Part shown: positions 45,700-58,900 of the stretch, one piece after another | Numbering within the stretch: position 1 is the stretch's first letter | How the letters are laid out: each line of letters begins with the position of its first letter | NCBI GenBank assembly: GCA_949752745.1 | Contig: OX457029.1 | Span: forward strand, 46,110,000-46,173,999 | DNA: 64,000 nucleotides | Direction of reading: 5' to 3' | From: Protula sp. h YS-2021 | Lineage: Eukaryota; Annelida; Polychaeta; Sabellida; Serpulidae | Translations under genes and position numbers: made by a program | The notes under the pieces: generated by a model | The model's input: the letters and a program-made list of their open reading frames with translations, nothing else | Told to the model about the DNA's origin: nothing | The model's database searches: none

Positions 45700-48660
45700 G
45701 GGTCGAGGTTGTCTGATATGAAATTGCAATTATTTCGTGGTGAAAAATGCATGCACCGAAAAAAGTTCTTTTTGCAAAATAAAGGAAGAAAACAATTTGA
45801 ATATACAAGATAGATAGATATTCTTGAAAGGTGATATTAAAAGTAAAATTAGATATTTTTCTAGACCAAATGGTACAGAAACTAAAAACACAAAACTGAA
45901 CCAGAATTTCTTGAGTGAAAAGTTGACTGCCGCAAACGGCGACAGACCTACAAAAAATATGATGACTGAATTGCACGAAAGCCGGACTGAACGACAAAAA
46001 AACTAAAGTATGATTTGAACATAACAGAAAATTATTGAATAATGCAACTGAAGAAATTACGAGCCAAAAACAAATTTTTGATATTTTTGCAAAATAATTT
46101 GATGAAAAGTTGAATAGAAAGAAACAATAAGTTTCAAACATCTCTTATGACCATTTCATTTGGCCTACAAAACCGAAAATATTGGTTGAGGGCATGTACA
46201 ATCTAAGCAGAAGAATTACAAAAGGCGAGCTGACAGCAGTTACATAAAACATGAAGCAAAATAAATAATATGGTTCTCACGGTTTAACCGCTACTACTTG
46301 AAATGTTTTATTTGTGAAATGAGAGAACTAATGCTGTTGTCACACGATGAAAGTTTTTAGCCTGAAATGGGTTATTTAGGTTCTTTGCTTTTATAAACTT
46401 TGAGACGGCATTTCACAAATTGGATTAGGATTTTACTGATAACTGTTTAGAATTTTTAATATACACATAAAGACCATGACAAAACATATTCATGCGAAAA
46501 GTGAAATTGGTGTTATGAATGATTGTCACACAGGTGGATATTAGAAGAGGTGAGCAAACAGGTGAACCCGCTCTCAAATTAATTATTGAGAATGAAAGTA
46601 GATATATCAGCCAATGCATTGCACGATAAAAATGTTTATTTTGTTGTTTTATAAAATTGCATTGAAGCAAAAATAACTGTTCTCGGTGATGATGTACCAA
46701 TGCTAAAAGTAGACATATCGTCCTTCCAAAATGCTTTAAATACTTTCACATTATCTTACTGCACATCTGGCCTGACGATAAACTAAGACATGTCTGAAAT
46801 AATGTAAATGGTTGTTGCAAATTGAAATTTCTAAAAAACGTAAAAACTTAAATGGTCGTCTGGTAATGTGCTGACGCTTGGTTTCGATACCTTATTCCCG
46901 TAATTACTATAGCGGAAGAAATTGTAAGATAAATTATCTACCTTTAAGATCGTGCTACAAACTTGGTTATAGATATATTTATCTTCATCTTTGATGAACA
47001 AGATAACTGGTTAAAAAGAACTTTGCAATACCAAAACATTTGCATGCCTCGCAATCTTTGCAGATGCAATAAACCAATGTATGAATAAGTTTTTATGGCA
47101 AAGAAAACCCCATTGGGTACAACAAGGATTCAGGATTTTATAGAGGGTTGAATTACAAGACTTCCAGACAAGCCAAACAAATTGAATTGCATAGATTAAA
47201 CATATTCTAGTTAATAAAAAATATCACTTACGGAATTCCTCCTAATGTTACTGCTTGAAACTGTGACATGTATGCCCATGGACCCAAAAGGGTGACCACA
47301 CTGCATTCCGTTATTCTATCGAAACGTTTTAAATAGATAGTATAGTATACAAGAAGAAACTGATAAAAATTAACGTGCCTTACACCAATGGTTATTACGG
47401 AATAAATACATAACAATCAAATTTAAATATTAGTTTCTTTGCTACAATCGCAAATAAAGTTATTGTTGTTATTTGTGACTTAATAGTCAATAAAAATGGA
47501 TCTTTCATGAACGGTCTAGAACGTATACACACATTCAGCCGAAATATAAAATTTCTGCACGTGAAGTGTTTTGAAGAAAGAAATACTTAAAATTACGTCT
47601 AGTGAAATCTGGTGTAGTCGAAGATAGTTAAATCAAATTATAGAAGATAATGAGCGTGCAATAATATCACACATCACAAAATGGCAAGAATTTTTAATGA
47701 AATGGCAATCTTTAACAAAAAACGGAACAAATGATTTTAAAATTATGTACCCTTCTTATAGCTTTATTTCTAAATTTGATAAAGTGATCAAGGCACTGTG
47801 TGATTATTGTCAGGAGAAAAGTTGCGTTCATATTTGCCGGGTGTTCAAAACGAATCACCTTTTGGAGTTGACTTGAAGATTGGATCAGCGTAAATTTTTC
47901 TCAGAAAAAGAGAACTAAAGAGTAGCCTCAGAAAAAGCTATAGGAATTATTAAAAACAGATGTACTTGAGAAAAAATTATATCCAATTGACTTTTTTTGC
48001 TTCAGGCAAGATTTTACTTACATATATTTAATTTAAGCATGAACGATGAATATTTTATGCCGTTTCTATATTTTCTTAAGCAAAAGGTTACTTTAGGGAA
48101 ACTCAGTTTTCAAGTTATCTATCAATTCAATCACTCATTATGTTTAGATGGAGTGCTTTGATTATATGTCATGTTGCATTGATTTTTTTGTTTATTTATT
48201 ATGCAAACATTAAAAAAGTGAACGCGAAATTCTAGCATCAAATAAATTCAATTTTGTGTGGATATATTGGTCCTTTTGACAAAGCTTGCATTTGATCGAC
48301 ACAAACTACAGACTAGGGTATCCAGCTCTCTGATATGGACATGAAGTATCGGGTTTTGAATACTTGGATATAATCGATGTTTTAAACTTTAAATTTCTCA
48401 GTATATTCTAAAAGTTAGGGAAGCGCAATATTGCTTAAATTGAAACATTTTCCTATTTCAAAACTCACAAGTCGTGCTGATGCGTTTTTGCTAAAGCGTT
48501 TACTTGCCACCAACTCGTCTTTGCAAAATAAACTCCCTAGAAACTCGAAAACGAAAATTATTTTACACAACATTTTTGTATTTATTCATAATGCATGGAA
48601 ATCGCATGAATTAACATATAAAATAAAAGCTTTGTGCTCCTTCCAGCCTTTTTAAATTAA
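45700..48660 (+). pseudogene. L1/Tx1-type LINE reverse transcriptase, heavily decayed
   Basis: RT motifs appear in order but in shifting frames. They are EGMYNLSRRITKGELTAV (46195 on), INFETAFHKLD near 46395 (usual FIDFEKAFDSLD), RGEQTGEPALKLIIENE near 46547 (usual RGVRQGCPLSP), TVLGDDVPMLKV near 46680 (YADD box changed to GDD), ALNTFTLSYCTSGLTIN (46730 on), and INQCMNKFLWQRKPHWVQQ with GLNYKTSRQAKQIELHRLN (47075-47210). The SGLxIN and FxWxxKP..GGLN features place it with L1/Tx1, not with the CR1-like LINE to the left. Less certain pieces extend to 48660 (SRADAFLLKRLLATNSSLQN, FIHNAWKSHE). Every block carries stops or shifts. Confidence 0.68.
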
Positions 48661-48664
48661 TTCT

Positions 48665-49940
48665 AATAAAACAAGAATGCAAAGTTTACATAACTGTAAT
48701 TTACTTTATTTTGCTATCACATCTGAGTTATGCAGTTTCATTTCTAAAATGCGCAATCTGCTTTGGCAGACGATACCACAAAGAAAATTTAAAAACAAAA
48801 AAACCTTTAAACGTCATTCGTTTTTCATATTGTTGAGGTATTGAATTTTTCAAATATAAATACAGAGCCTTTGGCGAATCAAGACTAAGGAATATGGCGA
48901 CATTTTGACCAATTTGCTAAGGGTTGAAATTTTAGACTTATGATATACTGCGGAAGTTTTGAAATACTATTTTCATTTCACATAAATGAGCGTCCAACAA
49001 TACTACCTTAACTAAAAAGATTTTCTACCTAAAGTACAAAAAACAGCAAAACATGTATGTCCGCGAATGTTACATAATTTGTCAAATAAATTGTGTTGGC
49101 AAATGTATTTGGAACTGTGGCCAACCGCTTATCTTTCAATATAACATGCAGGTGCCACGAAATAAGGTGGTCGAGGATACTTTGCATATAATACTGGGTA
49201 CTGCACATTTACTGCATATCAGAAATGTGTCGATAATTGACAATCAAAGTTAAACAAACTTTGAGCTGGAAAAGCATATGTTTTCTTAATTCCAAAACTA
49301 GCTATTACCTTATGCCAATTCAAGACCAGTAATCACAGATAAAATTTGAGAAGTTACGCTGAGAATATTTAAGCAAAATATATAAGTATTAAATTTACTG
49401 ACATCGGTACGTTTGCTACATTGCTAAATTTTCCTAACAATAAAAGCCATTTAGTACGACTTTGGTTGTGCATACAGAAAGCTATGGCAAAGTATTGATT
49501 TGTTAATAACTTCTTACCTTTGTGCAGCCACGGCATATCATAAACATATACAACTTCTCTTCTTTAATTATATTTGAGTTTATTGAGCAAAGCATAATCC
49601 ACCTATATGACGTATATATCCAGCAAACGTTTCTGAAATCTAAAGTCATTGTGTCGAAACTTCAATGAATGCATTAATATTGAAAGTCTCATTCAACGGT
49701 AACTTCATATGAACTGTTATCGTTTCTTTGTTTCAGATTTGTGGAAATTTTTAGTCATTATATCTCGTGCTTTCTGTCCAGCAATATGGCTGAATGCAAA
49801 ATGTCTTTATTGATTATGAAGACTAAGGTGACCAAATGGAGTGCCTCAATAGAATTATGAGTTGACTAAACAGAGATCTTTTATGATTTTCGTGCGCAGA
49901 TTTCCATTTAATTTGTTTTGCCGCGAAACTAAAGGTTCAA
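48665..49940. other. region upstream of MRPL43; promoter not pinpointed
   Basis: Single-copy AT-rich DNA with no repeats noted. The transcription start of MRPL43 should lie here, close to 49943, but no TATA or initiator element can be singled out with confidence. Confidence 0.4.
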
Positions 49941-49942
49941 GT

Positions 49943-52900
49943 ATGGGAACGTACGGTCTGATACCAAATGATTTTGTAAGAAGTGTGCTTCACAATGGGG
50001 TTGGCCGTCATATTTGTCAGCTTCAGAGATTAACTATGTTGTTTTGTAAATCTAATGCTGGCTCCCGAGGAATGAGGTAGACATGAATTTTTGCTGGATC
50101 TTATATTATCGCTCACTCACTAGCTTATACCTGCGTTTTATTGGGCAAGGATAATGTTTCGAAATGTTTCGGAAATCAAATAATGTTTCTAGGTTTTTCG
50201 ATAATGTCTCGAAACATTCTCAAGTGTATCGAGCTTTACATTCAGATAATCTTCCCATAATCCTTTTCTGCGCGCCATTATCGCCCAAAAGTGAAACAGT
50301 TTTGCTTTACTTACGTCGATTCAGAACTGACATATGACAACTTACAGTAGAAATACAACTATTGACAAAAGCAATTCACAATTTGAGTTGCTATCTACTA
50401 GAGAGAAAAGCACCAAAATTCCGGCAGCCATTTTTATTCTCGAAACATCTGAAGTGTTTTATTGGGACATTTTCGAAACATTATCTGGATTTTTTTTTTT
50501 TCAGATACGTCCAATAAAACACGGTATATAAGAGGACACGTACTCGTACTTAATCGTTACCGAAAAGGTTTTGCGTTTCGACTGAATTCATTTGGGATAA
50601 GGATATAAAGAAACGATAGAGAAAACTGGCAAAAATCAACAAAATCCCACTTTGCCAGAAAGATATTCATATGTTGGCTGTTAAGGGGGCTAAATATGTA
50701 AAATACCAGTAACTTACGACCGTCCGCCACTTTTGCGTGGGTTTTTGTTTTCGATGTAATGGAGTTCCCCTTTGGAATGTCGAAAGTGTAGAATTTTAGA
50801 CATGTTTCCAGATAATTACAAAACAAACTGCAGTGTTTGTGTTGAGTTATACGAGCACCCCAAATATTAACGGACGGACGGTCGGACTAACTGATAGCAA
50901 TAGCCCTCAGCCAAACTTTGGCTGGGGGCTTACAAGTCATGCCAATCTTCTGCAGCTAACAAACCAAATTGTTGTTTAACCAGTTACGATGTGCTGTTCA
51001 ATTTGAATGTCCTTTGCCTCGTACCTTTTGGATCTTTCCGATGGAGGTGTCGTTTCGACTGCAAATTTTTTTTTTTTTGGCATGAATTATAAAGGAATGA
51101 TCAGGGGAAAAATCAAAATTCTAATTTTCTTTCAACGTGCACACTTTCAAATTTAAAACCATCATGCACTCTTTTAAAAACTACCAGTAACCTAGGTCTT
51201 TCGACAGTGTTTATGCAAGTTCGCCATCCTGAAAATGTCATTTTTGTCTCGTCAATTATCACCCGAAAGGTCGCTTAAATAAAACAACACCCCTTTAAAT
51301 GGTAGGACTATCTAAACCAGTTCATGTTCGGCATTGTGACATACGTTTTCTTTTAATAATTAGTTGTTTATGTGGTTATTTAATTTAATTCGCAAAATTC
51401 TTAGATTTCGGGATGACAAAATAATATGGCAGATTAAAGTTGTCCATTAATACTTTGCCCGGAAATGTTTAAGTCCCCTACGAGTATATTTTGTACGCAC
51501 CGAAACGTTACGTTTCCGTGATAGGATCTTTTTCAAATTTTAAACAGTCAAAGAATATATAATAAAGGTGTGCAACGTCAAGGTTTCAGTTTGATCGACC
51601 AAAAATTGCAAATACGCAATTTTTCGTGTATTCCACTGTCATATAGGCGACTTTGTACTCATCACTTCGAAATGAACGCTTTGATATAAGGCTATGAAAA
51701 CACACACAGTGAAAGAATATGTATTGAAGATGTGCAGGGTCAAGGTTTCAGTTTGATCGACCAAAATTGTCGAAATTACGGCCCATGGGCAACTTTTCGT
51801 GTATTGCACCGTCAGACAGGCGACATTGTTTGCATCACTTCGACAGGAACGGTTTGATATAAGGCGTTGAAACCTTACACAGTGAAAGAATATACATTTA
51901 AAATGTGCGACATCATGGTTTGAATGTGATCGGCCAAAAAAAGGAGGTGGCTTTGCATCTCCGATGCCTTTGTTACTGAGAATATCATGGTGAATTGCGT
52001 AACTTCTAGTTTCTAAATAAATCTCGTATAACCTTCACAAACGCTGTTTTCACAAAAACATACTTTCAGTTTTGGCAATCACGATGTACTGTTCAGTTCC
52101 ATGTTTCTCTCCTTACACAATAAGTACGAGGTGGGAGAGGTAGAATGGACGGCAATTCATAGTTTTTTATTACCCAAGTCTTTTTTACATATTACCCGAG
52201 CAACATGTAAAAGAAAGGCAAAAATGCCTATAATTATGAGATTAAGTCTTGCAATGACAAGCGCGAGAGTACGCAAAAAAGGACTCCCTTTTTTTGGGGT
52301 GGGGGGGGGGGGGGGAATAAACATAGAAGACTTAGAAACATAGAAATAAATGGAGAAATACAGCAAAATCATTTTGATATAGATACAGCGCTCTTTTTGT
52401 GTTAGAAACCCATTAATATAATATCCTAAATAAATTTTCCGATATTCCAATAAAGTTAGAATACACATGGTAGACAAAATCAACTTTTAGTGTATTTTTC
52501 TTACTTGTTTCTTGGTGTTTTTTTTTTATCCTGGAATCCTGCGAGTTTACTCGACTGAGCATTCGCACTCGAAACCGTGAACTCGATATTAAAAGAAAAA
52601 GGTAACTGGGGTAAACCGAAACTGATTAAGTGATTGAGGGAAAATAAATGCTTCCACATGCCATATGAGTACCCGCAACTAGACGGGAAAAATAAGTCAG
52701 CTGATTACGCTTTTCTGTGTAAACAATCTATCACAGTGAAATAAAAGAAATTTTTTGTTTGAAAATGAATATTTTAAAGGATATACACATAGGTATATAT
52801 AAGCTGAGTGGAGGCTTACCCAGAGAATATATATTTATGTATATATGCATACAAATAAATATATACTCAAATATTACAGGCACGTGACATGTTTCATAAC

Positions 52901-55900
52901 ATAGTGTTTGCTCTGTCCTTGTGCTATCGCTGGAAATTTAGATTCTACCTTTGGACCGATTCTGCGTCGCTCGTAGTTTAGACAACTTAATTTCACCATA
53001 TATCTGGGGCTTACCCGGATCTAAGAAAAAACAAAATACAGTTGCTTCCAAGAAGTGACTTGTAAGTTACCTGATTTATACAATAGAAAGAGAAACATTA
53101 ACGTTTCCCCACTATTTCGACTATTTTCATTCATGTTTGTTATTGTGTCTAGCCTCGCGACGTCACGTTGAACCAGTGAAATTGGAGGTTCGAAATGACA
53201 GCAAATTCCACAACTTTCAGGTGTTCTCATTGAAATCCCTGTTCTCATTGGCTGTTTTTAAGTGCAAGGCATATCATGGACGACACATCAGATAGATGTT
53301 GAAATTAAAAAAAAAATTGCGAGTGTACTTCTATACTATTAATAATTCAGTAAAAATTGTCGTCGTATATTTAGAACGTGGAATTAACCTTTATATCGTA
53401 TTCTTTACTCGAAATGTTTCAAGCTTGTAAAATGTGAGGTGAGTTTCGGCAAAAGCTGCAGATTGTCAGTGCAGATATAGAAACAATCTGGCAGTTTGGA
53501 ACGAACTATACAAGTAGCAGACCCGAAATCGATAATGACAGAAGAATGAGAAATTTGACCTAGATACATCAAAACTGATTTATACAATAGAAAGAGAAAC
53601 ATTAACGTTTCCCCACTATTTCGACTTTTTTCATTCATGTTTGTTATTGTGTCTAGCCTCGCGACATCACGTTGAACCAGTGAAATTGGAGGTTCGAAAT
53701 GACAGCAAATTCCACAACTTTCAGGTGTTCTCATTGAAATCCCTGTTCTCATTGGCTGTTTTTAAGTGCAAGGCATATCATGGACGACACATCAGATAGA
53801 TGTTGAAATTAAAAAAAAATTGCGAGTGTACTTCTATACTATTAATAATTCAGTAAAAATTGTCGTCGTATATTTAGAACGTGGAATTAACCTTTATATC
53901 GTATTCTTTACTCGAAATGTTTCAAGCTTGTAAAATGTGAGGTGAGTTTCAGCAAAAGCTGCAGATTGTCAGTGCAGATATAGAAACAATCTGGCAGTTT
54001 GGAACGAATTATACAAGTAGCAGACCCGAAATCGATAATGACAGAAGAATGAAAAATTTGACCTAGATACATCAAAACCACCGTACACATTTTTCAGTTG
54101 TATATCCTTACCATCCGCTTCTTGGGAAGGTATATATCAGAATATTGTAACATAAAATTGATGGTTTCATGTGTTGTACAAGAAAAATCTCAACAAAACT
54201 GGTCAGATTGATTAGCTAATTTTTGTTGACGTCGCCATCTTGGTTTTTGCGACATAGTTTTGTATTGTTTTTACTTTGTATTGATTGGCTGGCGTGCAGA
54301 CCGCTACTTTATTTCTTAAGCTTAGCTATTGTGTACTCTAGAAACATAATTTTTACTCTGTGTTTTTTATTGCATATGCCAAGAATCTGGTGTGTTTTGT
54401 ATTAGCAATGTTTGGCTCGACCTCCTGTCAGTGAGGGGTTTCTCATGATTCCGTCTCCGAGATAACAGGGAAAAACGGGTTACCAGTTTAAGAAGTAAAA
54501 TGGCAATCAGTGATACGAACATTGAAATCGGTTTGCAATTAATAACAAGCGAGATAATTTATTTTTCTACACCATATAAAAGCTAAATAAATCAAAGTCT
54601 CCCTGGAAGTTTAACAGAATTTCAGTCTGAGCACGCGAACTATGATATGATTTATACACACTGAGATGACTTATGTGCATTATTTTCAACTTTAACAGAG
54701 TTTTAAGGAAGTAATGAGTCCTTTTGCAGTTGTGTATACGTTATTGTGGGCTAGAGGATTCTACATTGGGACCTCAAAAAAAAAAAAAACAAAAAAAAAA
54801 AACATATGTTTCTCAGTGCATAATTTTTTGTTTGACTTATAAAATTGTGCGCCATAATTTATAATGGAGTCATTTATGTGATGTGCCTTGTCTGAGAGAC
54901 CCCTGTTGGTCTGTGACGTGTGCCAAGATTAGCACATTTTACATCCTGTTAGTCCTGTTCTTCTCCCCCCCCTCCCCACCCCTCCCTTCATCGTCTCTTA
55001 CCATATAGTACAGGCCCATATTGACACTTCACGGGCCCAGTAATAAAAAGGATATATTGTTAAGCCTATTCTTCAACATTTCTGTATTGATTAGTGATAA
55101 GCCAAGTGTCGGAACCGAAAAAAAAAAAAAATAAATAAATAAAACAGAAAACAAAAAAACAGGCCACCTGTTTATATGAATGAAAATGTATGGTATCAAG
55201 TTCAGAAAAACTTTAAAATCAATTTGCAATTTGTACATGGGTAGTTTTGGTTTTTAAATGTATTCAGATAATATAATAAACCAATTTTTCTACGTCATGT
55301 GAAATTTGTAAGGAATTTATTTAAATATATGTATTAATTGCAGGGGTGCACATAACACCTTCGCATTTCACCATGGCGAAGGTTAAATCTATTTGGCGAC
55401 GGTGAACATACTCACCATCGCCAATTTGGCGAAGGTGAATTTTAGCAAAAATTATTATAATAAAATCAAAATATATTTTGTTTTTGATTTAGGTGAACGT
55501 GAAATGAATGCACAGCTATGCTATTGACAAACGCAAACAGTGACGACACTCGTTCAACTTGTCCATTTTTACACACCATAATTGTATGCATATCAAAACT
55601 GGACAATATAGTCAAGAATATGTATAGTTTCGATGCTATAAACAAATTAAGTTACAGTTTTGGGAAGAGGGTTAATTTGGTGAAGGTGAATTCGATTTGG
55701 CGAAGGTGAGCTGAACGTCCTTCGCCAAACTGACGACTGTAAAAAAAAATCCTTATGTGCACCCCTGTAATTGGTCTTGGGACATTTTGTACCTTTGCCA
55801 CTTTGTACCTTGCCATTTTGTACCTTCGCGAAAGACGTTTTGTACCTTTTGCGTCCCAAAATTTGAGGTACAAAGTGTCCAAAACGGTCCAAATGACGGA

Positions 55901-58900
55901 GGTACAAAGTGACAAAGGTACAAAATGTTCCACCCCCTATTAATTTCATCCACACTGAAATCCCGCACTTCGCTTGTGTTGAGCATGCGTACTCGAAACC
56001 GTAAAGTGGCTCTTAATTTTAAAGTGTTTTGATTCATTGACACATTGCGATACATTGCATTTTCATGTCCCTAACGGATTGGCTGAATATGAGGTTATAA
56101 TTGTTGCTGAAACTCCGTCTTGTGACGTGTAGTATTGGTTAAAACTTATAGCGTTCTAGTCTCTAGCCGTTATGGCTGGCAAGACGAATGAGAGAGTGGT
56201 TTGGGTACAAATGTTTATTGCCTGACTGCTGAACACATTATGCATAAAACAAACATACTTTAAGAAACTGTCCACTAACCAGACTAACATATTCAACATA
56301 AAACTGTACTTGTAAACAATTAAACAGGGAAGGGGAAGGGGGATGGAGGTGGGTCTCTGGAAGCGCTTGCTTGACCAGTGCTTGCTTTGCATTTGTGAGG
56401 GGAAGCTTGGAAGAGCCTTGTTATGTACCGTCCGACTTAATCCCTGCACGACTCAACGGCCAATAGAACACAGGCATGACAGAAGGTACTCTGGGGCGAG
56501 CTCCGCCCCCGAGTTACTGAGTGTGTGCTTCGCTCCCGCCTTGCATGACGGCACACTGTAAGCCGAGACGCTCTGTCTACATCTCCGTCTGGCACGCTCC
56601 GTCGCTGTCAAGTCGAGTAGCGTGGGGGATTAAGGGGGAAAAGGGGCAGCGCATCACCAGAGTTTTAAAATCAAATAACACTTTATTTTTTAATTAAAAC
56701 TTATAGCGTTCTAGTCTCTAGCCGTTATGGCTGGCAAGACGAATGAGAGAGTGGTTTGGGTACAAATGTTTATTGCCTGACTGCTGAACACATTATGCAT
56801 AAAACAAACATACTTTAAGAAACTGTCCAAATACCCAAACCACGAAGTGTTACTTGTAGTAGTTAGGACAAGGCGTTTTGAACGTTTGATCCCATGGTTT
56901 TTGCACAATCCAGGCGTAGACTCAGAGGGACGTCAGTGTATCGCGTGTAGGACTCCGATGTCCAGTCTCCTTGGCTCTTAATCACTTGCGGTGGCAGCCC
57001 ACAGGCAAGAGCAAAGGTAGCCCCGGCTCGTCGTAGGCTATGGCCGCTGTAGGCTGAGTCATCTAGCCCAACAGCACGCAGTTTGCATTTCAGCATCGAC
57101 GAGAACGCTGCGTGGGAGAGAGGGACGGTGGAGTCCGGGGTTCTGTAGGAGAAAAGCGCCGCTTTACCATGTGCGGGCGAAAGGCGGAGGTGGTGTTTTA
57201 ACGCTGCAGTGGGGCATACTGTAGACTGCTCTACCTCTGGGATTGGGATGACGAGGGCTCGTGAAAAGTTGCGAAGTGTTTTGGTGCGTTTTACGTGAAC
57301 TAGGGCGCCATCTGCACACAGCGTTACGTCATCACGGCAGAGATCAGTTCTACAGTCGTGGCTAGTCTGGGTACGGGATAGCAGCGAGGACTTGCGCAGA
57401 AAGGTAAAGAAGCCCATGAGACAAGCAGCCCAGAAGCAGGCCTCTAATGGTTGCGAGAGGTCGAGAACTCCTCGGACGCGCTGCAAGATATCCAGCGAGA
57501 GCGGTAGTTTCTGTCGGGGTGGCGTACCTTTCTGCGTGTCGATTCCTTTCAATAGCGTCTTCATGAAGTGGTTATTCTTAATGGGGTTCGTGTAACCCAG
57601 CTCCAAGTGGAGTAGGCGAACTGCAGCGAGATAGCATCTCACGGACTGGGGTTTCAGGGATCGGCTGAGAAAACACGCGTAACGGAGCACGGTCGTAGTT
57701 TCTGCGGGGGCTGGGCGCATCCTAAAGGCTTGGCAGAAGGCCAGGTAAGACTTCAGCTGAGCCGAGTACGTTTCACGAGTGCTTTCTGCTAGGGCTGCTC
57801 TGCGGAATTGGGCCACTTCGTTGTCCAAAATTTGTGTCTCCCGTACCACTCCTGGAACAAACGACGCATAGCAATTGGTGACATGTGGTGCCGGAGGTCA
57901 GCGAGCGGGACGTGGCCGAATGCATACGTGGCATGTGGAAGGCTGGATAGTCGCGAAATGGCATCCGGGAGCTTATTAAGTTTCGTGTTTACGTAGGCGG
58001 CACATATTTTAATGTCAAACTTAACGCATAATATTAGTATTTCGCATAAAACATCGGACGCGATAGTGTTTCTAATTCTTCCTCGGTTAAGGGCATAAAG
58101 GGTTGCTTTATTATCCGAATATAGTTGAACCGTCTTAGAAGCGCAGAACGGTGCCCAGCGGCGCAGCGCCAAAAGAACAGCAGCTAGTTCTTTCGTATTT
58201 ATGTCGCAATCATTGATGGCGGGCATATCCGTGGCGAAGTTGCAATAGAGCCAGTCTATGGCTCTATTGTGGCAAACGACCGCTGCGCCTGCAGCAGTCG
58301 GGCTTGCGTCTGTGGCAATGTGAAAGGCGCGATCGGGCACATCCCTTTGGGAGGAAAAGCGAGATGTACCGTTGAATGAGGCGCAAAGCACATTAAGCAG
58401 TAGTAAGTCTCGGCGAGTGTCCGTAGTGATACTTGTGACGTGTAGTATTGGTTAAACTCAACGCAAAAGATTTAACTTAGTGCGAAGCGAAAAAAATTGT
58501 CTAAAATCGGGGATAAAACGGCGTTTTGGACTCTGTTTTCTCATATAATTTTTCCATTGAGGCCGAATGTTCCACTTTAAACGCTGTTTAATTAATCAGA
58601 AATTGTCGTGATTGTCATAAGTGCAAATTTTCGTCACCGAATTCCTAAGATGAGATTTCAGGACGTCAGCAGTGATTTCTCAGTAACGAGGCAGCCGATT
58701 GCAACCAAATTTTACACACGTGTTGCCGATAGCCTACAGATAATGCCCATATATTTATTTTTCATATGAGATTATTTATCGATCTTTGGCATTTTTTAAA
58801 AAAATTTTTGACTTCAACATTTCGCACTGGATCTTCGCCTGTCAGCAGCGATTTAAAGAGCAGGGCGATCCCAAACAAATTTTACACATGGGTTGCCTAT

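Larger units (their letters stand above)
56144..58431 (-). mobile_element. Ngaro-type tyrosine-recombinase retrotransposon, 5'-truncated
   Basis: On the - strand the order is RNase H (58391-57789), tyrosine recombinase (57849-56863), repeat B1 (56829-56696), a GC-richer spacer (possible A2), then repeat B2 (56274-56141). A 134 bp direct repeat split by a spacer downstream of the ORFs fits the split-direct-repeat plan of Ngaro elements. Reverse transcriptase and the left repeat A1 are missing. An exact 25 bp direct repeat (56119-56143 and 58432-58456, starting CTTGTGACGTGTAG) flanks the insertion. Confidence 0.8.

Noticed and set aside
45575..46141. 188-codon - strand frame rich in Phe, Ile and Cys as a membrane protein
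   Set aside because: It is antisense to the decayed L1/Tx1 LINE; the hydrophobic look is the complement of A-rich coding sequence.
53021..54090. Repeated - strand frames (SSVIIDFGSATC...) as a duplicated gene
   Set aside because: The frames lie in a recent tandem duplication within an intron, carry no recognised motif and differ in length between copies.
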